A stretch of 49,893 nucleotides of DNA from Pseudomonadota bacterium (GTDB lineage: Bacteria; Myxococcota_A; UBA9160; JADFDR01): contig PIVT01000022.1 of the NCBI GenBank assembly GCA_003353845.1, positions 1-49,893 of the forward strand, given 5' to 3'. Position 1 is the first letter of the stretch. Each line of letters begins with the position of its first letter. Positions 23,748 through 33,042 of the stretch are shown piece by piece. The notes under the pieces are model-generated. The model was not told where the DNA came from. It saw only the letters and a program-made list of their open reading frames with translations, and ran no database searches. The position numbers and the translations under genes were made by a program.

Positions 23748-25202
23748 TTGCAAAATCTTGAGTGGGTCGCCAATTGGTTGCGTGGATCCTCCCTCCCTTT
23801 GTATTTCCTCGTGTTGATCGCGGTGCTGTTCTTGTACCTGGGGCGAGGTCAAATGCACATTGCCCTGCGCACCTTTTTCGGCGCCATTCAAAAACTGCTG
23901 CTCTCGGCCAGGCAAGAAATTCTAAAGGCTCACGCGCGCTTGTTGAGTCGTAATCGAGAAGTGCTTTTGTCCTGGGGGCAGGCCGCCGCCGAGCAAGCCA
24001 TTGAGCGCGAGTTTTACCGCTTGCACGCTGTGGTGACCCGCGATCTGAGTGGCTATCCCGCGCTGCAGCGAAAACTGTCAGACCAGGTGATGGCCTTGGA
24101 TGAAGATTACCGCAGCTCCACGGAGTCCCCGCCCGTGTCGTCCGCCTGGCTGCAGGCCCTGGATCATCTCTCGGAGATTCCAGCCCATGGAGATCCCATT
24201 GTGCATGAAATGTTGGGGCATCTTCAGGGGAGCTTGGAAAAGTCGCAGAAGAGCGCCATGAAGGAGTATCGAGAGAGTAGTCGAAAGCGCCATCAGCAAT
24301 TGCGCCGCATGCTGCCCTTTTGGCGCGAAGCAGATCAAACTTTGGGTCGGATGCAGAGAACCCTGGAAAACGTGAGTGAACGCTCCCGCGTGATTGACGA
24401 ACAAATGGAGAAGCTGGAGCAGATGCGGGCTGGAACCAATGAGGCGGTGCGTGCCTTGAGTGCCTCGTCCACGATGTCCTTCTTTACTTCCTCTTTGGTG
24501 CTGTCCGTCCTGTGTCTGGTGGGCTTTGTCAATTTTCACTTGGTGGAGCAGCCCATGTCACTCATGCTCGGAGAGGAAAGCTGGGTCGGTCCATTTCAAG
24601 TATCCTTCCTCGCTGCTTTGGTGATGGTTGTGACTCAGGCCGTGTTGGGCATCGCCTTGCTGGAATCACTGCGCGTGACGAGTTTGTTCCCCGCGATTGG
24701 AAACCTGGATAGCGAGATGCGGAAATGGCTGATGTGGTTGACTGGCGGCTTGATTCTTGCGCTGGCCTGTGTGGAGGCCTCACTCGCCTACATGAAGCAG
24801 GTCGCTGCCGCCGATGTTCTTGCGAGCCAATGGGCGGTTTCCGCTTTGACCGTGCCCGAGTCTTATTGGGTGCCGTCCTTGGGGCAAATGCTCTTGGGGT
24901 TCATTCTTCCCCTGGTGTTGCTCTTTGTCGCGATTCCCCTGGAGACCTTTGTTCAAGGCGCACGAGCCTTGTCGGGGGGCCTCTTGGCGATCAGTTTGGT
25001 GGCTGTGGCTTTTGTTCTAGAAATGGCTGCTGGGGCAGTGAGGCAGCTGGGTGAGGTGTTCGTTCATCTATACGATTTGTTGGTGATCTTCCCATTGAAG
25101 TTGGAGGAACTTGTGGTGAAGGCACCTGTGTTTCACGAGAAGGAGGGCGAGAGCCAGCAAGGCTCGAACGAAATTCCCAGAGAAAAGGTGGTGCCCAAAT
25201 GA
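23748..25202 (+). CDS. Large unknown multi-span membrane protein
   Basis: 484 residues from a TTG start with AGGAGA 7 nt upstream. One N-terminal span (LPLYFLVLIAVLFLYLG) is followed by a long cytoplasmic or periplasmic helical region (~30-240) with coiled-coil character and many Arg/Glu/Gln. Five more hydrophobic spans lie between ~245 and ~445: SSLVLSVLCLVGFVNF, VSFLAALVMVVTQAVLG, LMWLTGGLILALACVEA, LLGFILPLVLLFVAIP and GLLAISLVAVAFVLE. The tail is acidic. I recognise no family. The stop overlaps the start of a 32-aa reading frame (ATGA). Divergent from the exopolysaccharide gene, so a link to surface functions is possible but unproven. Confidence 0.78.
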   Translation: MQNLEWVANWLRGSSLPLYFLVLIAVLFLYLGRGQMHIALRTFFGAIQKLLLSARQEILKAHARLLSRNREVLLSWGQAAAEQAIEREFYRLHAVVTRDLSGYPALQRKLSDQVMALDEDYRSSTESPPVSSAWLQALDHLSEIPAHGDPIVHEMLGHLQGSLEKSQKSAMKEYRESSRKRHQQLRRMLPFWREADQTLGRMQRTLENVSERSRVIDEQMEKLEQMRAGTNEAVRALSASSTMSFFTSSLVLSVLCLVGFVNFHLVEQPMSLMLGEESWVGPFQVSFLAALVMVVTQAVLGIALLESLRVTSLFPAIGNLDSEMRKWLMWLTGGLILALACVEASLAYMKQVAAADVLASQWAVSALTVPESYWVPSLGQMLLGFILPLVLLFVAIPLETFVQGARALSGGLLAISLVAVAFVLEMAAGAVRQLGEVFVHLYDLLVIFPLKLEELVVKAPVFHEKEGESQQGSNEIPREKVVPK

Positions 25203-25297
25203 CTCCTTCAAAATCCCTAGAGCTAACTCCGAAGCGATTACTTTCTACTCTGGCCATTGCCTTTGCCTTGGGCCTGCTGGTTGGTGTCTTCGGCTGA
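25199..25297 (+). CDS. Tiny single-span membrane protein (32 aa) coupled to the preceding gene
   Basis: Its ATG overlaps the TGA of the preceding membrane protein gene as ATGA. It encodes 32 residues: a basic start (MTPSKSLELTPKRLL) and one hydrophobic helix (STLAIAFALGLLVGVFG). The overlap gives translational coupling without a separate ribosome site. The composition fits a small subunit of the large membrane protein it follows. No homologue is known to me. Confidence 0.5.
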   Translation: MTPSKSLELTPKRLLSTLAIAFALGLLVGVFG

Positions 25298-25305
25298 GAA
25301 CGCGT

Positions 25306-28300
25306 TTATTCAAGCCCTTCCGCTTCAGCTGTTCCGGTTTTACCAAGGTTGAATTTTGGTGAGGAGGATCTCCATGTCTCCCATTTCCGTCGGGATCCTG
25401 CACCGATGTCTTCGATGACTGTCAGTGAACAAGGCACCAGGAAAAGTGTGATAAGGGTGGCGAAGAGCACGCCGTAGGCCAGTGAGATGGCCATGGGGAT
25501 CAGGTACTGGGCTTGAATGCTTGTTTCAACGAGCAGAGGGCTCAAGCCCACAAAAGTAGTTAGTGAAGTCAGTATGATGGGGCGGAAACGCAAGATGCCG
25601 GCATCTTGAATGGCCTGGTTCAGAGGCACACCTTCTTTTGTGCGTCGATTGATAAAGTCGACGAGTACCAGGCTGGAATTCACCACAACACCTGACAAGG
25701 CCACCATACCCACCACGGACATGAAACTCAGTTGCCCCAATGAGGGTCTAAAGAGCCCCATGAAGAGGTGTCCACCAATGGCACCTACGATGCCGAATGG
25801 AATCACCGCCATGATAATAAGGGGCTGCAGATAAGAGCGCAGTGGAATGGCCAGTAGGGCATAAATAGCAAAGAGGGCAATGATGTAAGCGCTGGCCAAC
25901 CCGCCCATGGAGCGTCGTTGTTCGCGTTGTTCACCTTGCAGCGAGTAACTCATCCCTGGATAGTCCGAAAGAATTTCGGGCAAAGGCCCCGCGATCAAGC
26001 CACTAATGACTTCATTGGGGTTGGTGATTTGCCGGTCGATGTCGGCGGTGACGTTGATGACACGTTGGCGATCCGTACGTTTAATGGATGCGAAGCCTCG
26101 ACCAAGATCCACCTTGGCCACAGAGGAAAAGGGGACCTCGTCACCATCGGGGGTACGGATCCACATGTTTTCGAGGTTGGAAAGAGAGTTTCGCTGATCT
26201 TTGGGGTAGCGCAGCATGACGCGCACGTCGTCACGATTGCGTTGGATGCGTTGAGCCTCTTCGCCGTAGAAAGCCTGGCGGACCTGGCGCGCCAGGTCGT
26301 CGAGGCTGATTCCCAGTGTTTCCGCCTGCGGGCGCAGGGTCAACTTGATTTCCTGCTTGCCTCCGCGGAAGCTGTCAGAAATGTCTATGACACCGCCCAA
26401 GGTGCGCAGCTCCGCTTGCAGGGCCTGGGAGGCCATTCGCAGGTCTTCGATATTCTGCCCTTGTAACTGGATATTGACGGCCTCGCCCGCATTCTCTCGG
26501 CTCCAAGCGTAGGTGAGTTCCACAAGGTCGGGGATGGGTGGGACACGTTCGCGCCACAGGTTGGCCACTTGACCGCTGTCTGTCTTGCGATCCTCTGAAG
26601 GGGTTAACTCCATGATTACTTCGCCGACATGACTTTCAGCGTTCCGATCGCCTGATGCGCCGTGACGTGCGTTGGCGCCTTGGGCTCCCGTCGCCGTCAG
26701 GATGTGTTGGACAACGGACTCTTCGCCACTCTCGTCAAATTCAACTTGGACGTCACGTGCCGCGATTGCAATGGTCTCCACCGCTTCGCGCGTCTGCTCA
26801 AAGGGTGTGCCTCGCGGTAGCGTGATCCGAGCGGAAACGAAATCGGCACGGATGGGTGGGAAAAAGCTGATCTTCATATGACCGCCAGCGAGCAGGCCGA
26901 TGGTGCAGAGCAATAACATGAGTCCAACAGACAGGGTGGTGTAGCGCCACTCGATGGCTTTTTGCAGGGCGGGGCGATACCAGTCCGTGGCGAGGCGCTC
27001 AAGTCGCTGTCCGTTTCTTTCTTGAAAGACGATCCATGTCTGATAACGCTCCGCCCAAAACCCTGTTGCAGGTTCGGTCGAGTCGCTTCGTCGTTTGGCG
27101 CGCGCCAAATGGGAGGGCAGTACCAGTTGGGATTCGACTAAGGAGAAAACCAGACAGGCGATGACGACGTAACCGATGACAGCATACACTTGCCCCATAG
27201 GTCCCGGCACGACCAGCAAGGGGAAGAAGGCGGCAACCGTGGTGAGCACACCGAAAATGACGGGGATGGCGACTTCCTGGGCTCCGCTGATGGAAGCGTC
27301 CACCAGGTTTTCGCCTCGTTGTTGGTGCGTGTGAATGTTTTCACCCACGACAATGGCGTCATCGACCACGATGCCCAAGACAACGATAAAGGCAAAAAGA
27401 GAGATGACATTGATGGATAAGCCCCCGAGCGGCATGGTCCAAACCGCGCCGAGGAAAGCAATGGGAATACCTATGCTGACCCAAAAGGCGACGTGCATGC
27501 GCAGGAAGATGGCGAGCAAGAACAGAACCAAAAGCAAGCCGCCGAGGCCGTTGTGAACGAGAGTGTCGATGCGCCCGCGCAAGCTTTTCGAACTGTCCTT
27601 CCACAGGGTGACGTCGATGCCCTCGGGTAGAGTCCACTGTGCTTCTTCGATGTATTCCTGCACGGTGTTTGAAATGTGAATGGAGTTTTCATCGCCCACC
27701 CGGAAGGTGCGAATCAGTACCGCGGGCTTGCCATCGAAATCGACGTAAAGATCGGAGTCGCTAAAGCCATCGACGATGGTTGCGATTTGTCCCAGGGTGA
27801 CGCGCGTGCCATCTTCGCGCGTGAGAACAACGACCTTCTCGTATTCCTTTCCCAAGTAGGCCTGTCCCATGCTACGGATGAGGATCTCACCGCCCTCGGC
27901 CTTGATGGTTCCGCCGGGCAGGTCCAAGGAAGAACGGCGCACGGCGCGCGCAATTTCATCAAAGGTGAGCCCGTAGCGCCGCAAAGACGACTCGGAAACC
28001 TCGATGGAAATTTCATAGGCTCTCGTGTAAAGCAGATCGGCTTGCGTGATCCCAGGCTTGGCCAGAAGATCGTCGCGGATCCGTTCACCGATATTTTTCA
28101 AACTGCGTTCATCGGTGTTGCCCGAGATGGCAATGTCGACTGCAGCGCGGCGAATGACGTACTGGGAGACAATGGGCTTTTCGGTTTCTTCGGGAAAGGT
28201 GGAGATGGCATCGACGCGGTTTTTGATACGGTCGAGGACGACTAAGGGATCAGCTCCCATGAGGAGCTCAACACCCACGGAGCACACACCTTCGCTGGCC

Positions 28301-28551
28301 GTGGACCGGATGGTATCGATGCCAGTGATGCCCTCGATTTCTTCCTCAATGCGAATGCATACACCGCGTTCGACCTCCTCCGGCGCCGCTCCTAAATAGG
28401 GGACAGTGATGACAATGACTTCAATATCGAGGTCGGGAAAGGTTTTGAGTGGGATGCTGCGCAGGGTGCTGATGCCCCCCACGATCAACGTCATCATGAG
28501 CAAGTTTGCCGCGACGTGGTTTCGTGCAAACCAGCCGATCAAGGCTTTCAC
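25306..28551 (-). CDS. RND efflux permease
   Basis: 1081 residues, the usual RND size, with an N-terminal span (WFARNHVAANLLMMTLIVG), a first periplasmic loop, spans 2-7 (VSIGIPIAFLGAV ... LFAFIVVLGIVVDDAIVVGE), a second loop and spans 8-12 (LRSYLQPLIIMAVIPFGIVG ... SVVGMVALSGVVVNSSLVLVD). The DD pair in VVDDAIVV is the proton-relay site in TM4. It should export hydrophobic compounds, driven by protons, as a trimer. It overlaps the adaptor gene by 4 bp (ATGA). No outer-membrane channel gene is in the operon, so a TolC encoded elsewhere is needed. The substrate cannot be predicted. Confidence 0.95.
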   Translation of the reverse strand: MKALIGWFARNHVAANLLMMTLIVGGISTLRSIPLKTFPDLDIEVIVITVPYLGAAPEEVERGVCIRIEEEIEGITGIDTIRSTASEGVCSVGVELLMGADPLVVLDRIKNRVDAISTFPEETEKPIVSQYVIRRAAVDIAISGNTDERSLKNIGERIRDDLLAKPGITQADLLYTRAYEISIEVSESSLRRYGLTFDEIARAVRRSSLDLPGGTIKAEGGEILIRSMGQAYLGKEYEKVVVLTREDGTRVTLGQIATIVDGFSDSDLYVDFDGKPAVLIRTFRVGDENSIHISNTVQEYIEEAQWTLPEGIDVTLWKDSSKSLRGRIDTLVHNGLGGLLLVLFLLAIFLRMHVAFWVSIGIPIAFLGAVWTMPLGGLSINVISLFAFIVVLGIVVDDAIVVGENIHTHQQRGENLVDASISGAQEVAIPVIFGVLTTVAAFFPLLVVPGPMGQVYAVIGYVVIACLVFSLVESQLVLPSHLARAKRRSDSTEPATGFWAERYQTWIVFQERNGQRLERLATDWYRPALQKAIEWRYTTLSVGLMLLLCTIGLLAGGHMKISFFPPIRADFVSARITLPRGTPFEQTREAVETIAIAARDVQVEFDESGEESVVQHILTATGAQGANARHGASGDRNAESHVGEVIMELTPSEDRKTDSGQVANLWRERVPPIPDLVELTYAWSRENAGEAVNIQLQGQNIEDLRMASQALQAELRTLGGVIDISDSFRGGKQEIKLTLRPQAETLGISLDDLARQVRQAFYGEEAQRIQRNRDDVRVMLRYPKDQRNSLSNLENMWIRTPDGDEVPFSSVAKVDLGRGFASIKRTDRQRVINVTADIDRQITNPNEVISGLIAGPLPEILSDYPGMSYSLQGEQREQRRSMGGLASAYIIALFAIYALLAIPLRSYLQPLIIMAVIPFGIVGAIGGHLFMGLFRPSLGQLSFMSVVGMVALSGVVVNSSLVLVDFINRRTKEGVPLNQAIQDAGILRFRPIILTSLTTFVGLSPLLVETSIQAQYLIPMAISLAYGVLFATLITLFLVPCSLTVIEDIGAGSRRKWETWRSSSPKFNLGKTGTAEAEGLE

Positions 28552-29858
28552 GTCCCGGGCTCCTTGGTGGGCTTGGCGCTGGAGACGTCGCGCGTGGCAG
28601 GTTGAGCGGCATCGGGCATGACACGAATTTTCATACCTTCGACGACGATGTCGAGGTCCGAAACGATGACGCGATCCCCTGATTGCAAGCCGGATTGGAT
28701 GATGACGGAGTCATACTGGGTGCGCAGCACTTCCACTTCACGCAGGCGCAGGCGATTTTCCGGGTCCACGATGATGACGCGTTTACGGTCTCGGAGTGCC
28801 GCACGGGGCAACACAAAAACATCTGCAACTTGTAGCCCGGAGATATCGGCGGTTACAAATAAACCGACGGCCAGGGGGGGGCGTCGCGTAGCCCCGACTT
28901 CGTCCAAGATCTTTCTTCCGTAGGGGTCCTCGACTTGTGCAATGACATGCACCATGCGGGTCTTGGGATCGATCTCTCCCTCTGTGCGGACGACACGCCC
29001 CCACCAGCTATGGGTCTTGCCGCCGAACAGAGCCGTCAGGTGTACATCCCCTTGTTGGTCCTCGGGGATGATTCCGTCTCGCAAGGGAAGATCGAGAAAA
29101 GCCAGTTGATCGTCCGGAATGGGCAGGCGAATTTCGGCGTAGTCGACGGAGTAGAGACGGGCGATGACTTTGCTGCGATCGACGTATTGTCCGACACCGA
29201 GCATCTCTTCGCGCACGCGTCCCGTAAAGGGCGCCTTGATGGCCGTGCGCGCAAGGTCTCGCTCGGCGCGAGCTAAATCGGCTTGGGACGCACGCAATTC
29301 GGCTTCAGCAATCTTGTTGCGATTCAGAGCGTTATCGAGTTGTGTGGCGCTGGAAACATTTTGTTTGGCCAATCGTTGGTGGCGTTTGAGTTCTTTGCTG
29401 CTGTGATTGCGCTCGCTCTCGCTGCGCGCAAGATTGGCGCGCGCCCGTTCGAGTGCCGCTTCGTAGTCTTGAGGGTCAATTTGTAAGAGCACCTCGCCTT
29501 CCTCAAAAAAACCACCCGATACGAGAGATGGCGAAAGCCAGGTTACGGTACCTGAAACTTCGGGGACCAAGTCGCTCTGAGTGCGAGGGGCGACTGTTCC
29601 GTTGGTGGTAACCGTCAAGAGAATGGTTTCAGCTTGTACGCGCTGAATGCGGTGTAAAGGCGCAAGCCGCTCCCGTTCGCTCTGTGGAGGGGCGCCTTTG
29701 GTAAAGATTAAAAGGGCGCAAACGCTGATGCCGAATAGCATGATTGCAGACGGAAGGCTCCATTTGAGTTGACCGGGGCCCGTGAGATACGCGAATAGCT
29801 TGCCCAAGCCGCTTTTCTCGGGCTTAAAGGGATCGCTTGGAGTGGTGTGTTGAGACAT
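28548..29858 (-). CDS. RND efflux periplasmic adaptor (membrane fusion protein)
   Basis: 436 residues: one N-terminal span near 36-54 (SAIMLFGISVCALLIF), lipoyl half (APRTQSDLVPEVSGTVTWL), alpha-hairpin (~130-215, LERARANLARSESE ... DLARTAIKAPF), second lipoyl half (FTGRVREEMLGVGQYV) and beta-barrel. It bridges the permease and an outer-membrane channel. First gene of the two-gene operon with the permease. The C-terminal tail is polar. Confidence 0.94.
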   Translation of the reverse strand: MSQHTTPSDPFKPEKSGLGKLFAYLTGPGQLKWSLPSAIMLFGISVCALLIFTKGAPPQSERERLAPLHRIQRVQAETILLTVTTNGTVAPRTQSDLVPEVSGTVTWLSPSLVSGGFFEEGEVLLQIDPQDYEAALERARANLARSESERNHSSKELKRHQRLAKQNVSSATQLDNALNRNKIAEAELRASQADLARAERDLARTAIKAPFTGRVREEMLGVGQYVDRSKVIARLYSVDYAEIRLPIPDDQLAFLDLPLRDGIIPEDQQGDVHLTALFGGKTHSWWGRVVRTEGEIDPKTRMVHVIAQVEDPYGRKILDEVGATRRPPLAVGLFVTADISGLQVADVFVLPRAALRDRKRVIIVDPENRLRLREVEVLRTQYDSVIIQSGLQSGDRVIVSDLDIVVEGMKIRVMPDAAQPATRDVSSAKPTKEPGT

Positions 29859-29974
29859 GGTGGTCAGCTCTTTCTCATACTTGTTCCCAGGCTTCTTCCC
29901 GAAATGGTTCCCGGGCTCGCAGGGGCATCATTCTAACCGAGATGCGGCCGCTAAAACATAGGAGCCTTGAGGAG

Positions 29975-31114
29975 TTAACGCAGGTCTTCTGAAAGGGAAG
30001 CGTCACTTTTCCCTGTCGAACCTAATTTCTGGAGACGGACCTCTTGTGGGTCCTGCGCGAGTTCCTGGCAAATGGCGTAGAAAGCCTCCAAATCCCCTCC
30101 CTGCGCCTGCAGCAGGTCGAGAAACTCTGGAACGAGGTCATTGTAGGTGGAGACGGTTCCGAGTTTGGCGTTGCCCAGTGGCTCTGCGAACCACGCGTCG
30201 TAGCCGGCATAGCCTCCCCAAGTCTTTTTCAGCTCTTCGTAGGATGCACGCAGCTCCTCGACGACCCGGGCTTTTTGTTCCCGCATCTCAGAAATGGAGA
30301 CTTCTTGTTGGTACAACGCCTCTAAGGTCGAGCGATAGCGAGAAACCAATTCCACAAAATCCTTTTTGCGACTTTCTCGCTCCTTCGCTCGCTGAAAATC
30401 ATAGGGGGTGTCTGTCGAGGCGAGCCAGCGGCGCATGCCCTCTTGGCCCACCGCCGTGGCAAAACTTTCATTGAAGGTCGTGTCGTCTTTCACATACAGC
30501 ACCTGGTGGGCCAACTCGTGGAAGATCAGTGAAGCGAGTTCAGGCGCGGGGCGCTGTGCAAAACTGCTGAGGACTGAGTCGTCGAACCATCCCAGGGTGG
30601 AATAGGCATCGATGCCGGAGACGTAAACATCGAACCCACGCTCTTCGAGTTTGCGCGCGTAGCCTTCGGCTTCACTTTCTGAAAAATAGCCGCGATAGGT
30701 GGCGCAGCCGGCGATGGGATAGCACCAGGTCTTGGGCGTGAGTGAAAACTCCGGTGCGGCGTAGACATTCCACACGACGTGTTCTCTTTCCAGTTCCACA
30801 TAGGTGGAATAGGAATTACCGGTTGGCAAAAAGAGTTGATTCTTGGCAAAGCTTCGAAATTCCAGCACGTACTCCAGCTGCTTGCGAAGCTTACTCGACG
30901 TCTCTTCGGCTTTGATCAGATCCTCAATGGATTGGCGTTTGGCAATGAGTGTGAGTTGGCCGCGTGCGGCTTGCTCGTAGTACAGGCTTGTCTGGCAACC
31001 GGATAGGGAAATGGCGCAGAGGGAAAAGAAAAAAATGCGCCGAAACAGTTCACCTGGATGATTTTGTCGGAGAAGGTTTTTCATCTGGCTGCAGAACATA
31101 CTGCACGGGCTCAT
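29975..31114 (-). CDS. Lipoprotein metallopeptidase (predicted aminopeptidase, PF10023 type)
   Basis: 379 residues. A hydrophobic stretch ends in LSGCQ, a lipobox, predicting an acylated lipoprotein. The zinc site is FHELAHQ (HExxH), with NESFATAVGQEG supplying the third ligand Glu about 20 residues later. WCYPIAGCATYRGYF and DAYSTLGWFDDS match the predicted-aminopeptidase family found in many Gram-negatives. The ATG at 31114 overlaps the kinase stop (ATGA); another Met at 31084 starts a shorter signal peptide. Coupling to the kinase gene suggests the peptidase is a partner or output of that pathway. Confidence 0.85.
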   Translation of the reverse strand: MSPCSMFCSQMKNLLRQNHPGELFRRIFFFSLCAISLSGCQTSLYYEQAARGQLTLIAKRQSIEDLIKAEETSSKLRKQLEYVLEFRSFAKNQLFLPTGNSYSTYVELEREHVVWNVYAAPEFSLTPKTWCYPIAGCATYRGYFSESEAEGYARKLEERGFDVYVSGIDAYSTLGWFDDSVLSSFAQRPAPELASLIFHELAHQVLYVKDDTTFNESFATAVGQEGMRRWLASTDTPYDFQRAKERESRKKDFVELVSRYRSTLEALYQQEVSISEMREQKARVVEELRASYEELKKTWGGYAGYDAWFAEPLGNAKLGTVSTYNDLVPEFLDLLQAQGGDLEAFYAICQELAQDPQEVRLQKLGSTGKSDASLSEDLR

Positions 31115-32427
31115 TCAAAGCTGGGACTGAGCGTTCGCACCTCGCCCGCAGCGAGTTTGACCTTCAGTGTTTGTTCCCCGCCTGCGGGATGAGTGAATTC
31201 AAAGCGATGTGGCCCCGGTGACAGCAAGGTGCCCTGTGCCTTGTCGACTCGAAGTTCCTGTTGATCATCAATTTTGACTTGAACATTTGCCTCTGCGTCA
31301 AAATGCAGGCGCGCCAACTCTTGTTGTTGAAGGAGCGCTTTTGGGAGTAGAGAGTGGTCGAGATCCGGGGCGAGGCGCCGTGCCAGGGAGCTTTCGCGCA
31401 AAGGCAGAAAAAACAAAAGGGCGATCACGCCTGCGAGGAGGGTTGCGCCCATTGTGGGGACGAGCCAAGGCCGAAGAGCGAAGCGCGGAGCTGCAGAACT
31501 CGCGACGCGTACAACGGTTTCATCTTCACGTGTCTCAAAGATTTGTCGGTCCCAAAACCAGGCGGCTAATTCGGCGCTCACGTCACTGGGAGAGACGCTA
31601 CCTAACTGTTTTTCAAGTCGGCGCCGTACATTGGAGGCGGTGGCAATTCGCCTACTCGGTTTGGCGCGCAAGAGCCCGCGGATCAGTCTTGCCAGCTGCC
31701 AAGGCACGGCTTTGTTCTGCTTTCGCACACGAACATAGTCTTCCTTTTGAATGCGCGAGAGGCGTGGCTTGCTGTCTTCGTCTTTGGATTCGGGATAGGG
31801 CGTTTGTCCGGTCAGCATTTCGTAGAGTACGACGCCGAGGGAAAACAAGTCTCCGCGCCCATCGATGCGCTCCCCCAGCATTTGCTCGGGTGGCATATAA
31901 GCAGGCGATCCAATCATGCACCCCGGTTGGGTGAGAGAACTGGCGTCGGATTCCAGGGCCAGACCAAAGTCGGCGATCTTGACCTCACCTCGTCGTCCCA
32001 GCAGAATATTGGCGGGCTTCAGGTCTCGGTGCACCGTACCGCGGGAATGGATCTCTTCGAGCCCACGCGTCACTTCTAAAGCAATGAGTCCGGCGATGCG
32101 CCAAGGCAAGGGACCGGTTCGGCCCAATGCATGTTCAAGGTCGGGTCCGTCGACGAATTCCTGGGCAATGTACTGCCCGCCGCGCCAACTGAAGTAGTCG
32201 TAAACCGCAACGACATTGTGATGGTGGACAGCGGCGGCGGCCCGGGCTTCACGGGCAAAGCGCTCGGCCAGTTCAGGCATTTCTGAGATGCCCGTGCGCA
32301 CCTTCTTGAGAACGGCGAGCCGATCGAGAGAAGGTTGGCGCGCGAGGAGCACAACGCCCATCCCCCCTTGGCCCAGTTCGTCTTCGACGACGAAGCTCCC
32401 AAGGGACTTTCCTTTTTGGCTAGCCAT
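31111..32427 (-). CDS. Hanks-type Ser/Thr protein kinase with membrane anchor
   Basis: 438 residues. Kinase domain ~10-270 with the Gly loop (LGQGGMGVV), Lys41 in AVLKK, HRDLKPAN (Asp135), DFGLA (Asp153) and a conventional activation loop ending GSPAYMPPEQ. One membrane span lies near 320-345, then a C-terminal periplasmic beta-domain resembling a PEGA-like repeat (LSPGPHRFEFTHPAGGEQTL). Such kinases sense envelope signals through the outer part. It lies 18 bp after the FHA gene and overlaps the peptidase gene. Confidence 0.93.
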   Translation of the reverse strand: MASQKGKSLGSFVVEDELGQGGMGVVLLARQPSLDRLAVLKKVRTGISEMPELAERFAREARAAAAVHHHNVVAVYDYFSWRGGQYIAQEFVDGPDLEHALGRTGPLPWRIAGLIALEVTRGLEEIHSRGTVHRDLKPANILLGRRGEVKIADFGLALESDASSLTQPGCMIGSPAYMPPEQMLGERIDGRGDLFSLGVVLYEMLTGQTPYPESKDEDSKPRLSRIQKEDYVRVRKQNKAVPWQLARLIRGLLRAKPSRRIATASNVRRRLEKQLGSVSPSDVSAELAAWFWDRQIFETREDETVVRVASSAAPRFALRPWLVPTMGATLLAGVIALLFFLPLRESSLARRLAPDLDHSLLPKALLQQQELARLHFDAEANVQVKIDDQQELRVDKAQGTLLSPGPHRFEFTHPAGGEQTLKVKLAAGEVRTLSPSFE

Positions 32428-32445
32428 GTCGGCAGCCCCTTTTTG

Positions 32446-32847
32446 TTAAGCTTCGTTGAGGACGTATGCGGAAGGGGTATTCACTCGTTCTTCGACCAGG
32501 TATTGGAAGCCGTGTTCGCCCAATTCCAAGCGGTCTCCGTGTTTGAGTTCGGCTGATTGTACACGGGTTCCATTGAGATAAATCCCGTTGGTGCTGGCCA
32601 TGTCGCGCACGCGAAACCCGTCTTGAGTCAGTTCAAAGGATGCGTGAGCACGGGACATGGAGGTGTCGTCGAAGTTGAGATCGACGCCGGGACCGCGGCC
32701 TAGCACGACGGCCTCTCGATCCAAGACAAACTCACTACCAGTGGCTTTGCCCTCGGTCATCACGAGGGTCACACTGAAACGTTGAAAAAATTCTTCAGCG
32801 CTATGGGTTTCATCAGGACGATCAATCTTTCGGGTTTCACTACTCAT
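32446..32847 (-). CDS. FHA domain protein
   Basis: 133 residues with a short, acidic N-terminal tail and one FHA domain: VVLGRGPGVDLNFDD (Gly-Arg), SMSRAHASF (Ser-Arg-x-His) and STNGIYLNGTRV (Asn-Gly). FHA domains bind phosphothreonine. The next gene is the Ser/Thr kinase, so it is probably its reader or substrate adaptor. AAGGAGGGGGCT precedes the ATG. The TrpThr-rich start (TRKIDRPDETHS) may hold phospho-sites, which is inference. Confidence 0.92.
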   Translation of the reverse strand: MSSETRKIDRPDETHSAEEFFQRFSVTLVMTEGKATGSEFVLDREAVVLGRGPGVDLNFDDTSMSRAHASFELTQDGFRVRDMASTNGIYLNGTRVQSAELKHGDRLELGEHGFQYLVEERVNTPSAYVLNEA

Positions 32848-33042
32848 TACAGCCCCCTCCTTGGAACAACTGCTCTTTTAATCGGCTCAAATTGTGCTCT
32901 TCTTGAGGTGAAGAAAGACATTCCGCCGCATTCATTCGTAGGCAAGTTGCCGCGTAAGTTCCGTTTTGAAGGAACCGCGCGAGGCTGAAAATCAGCAACC
33001 TGTTGAGGGGGCTATGTGAAGGGCCACAAGGCGAGTGGGCGT

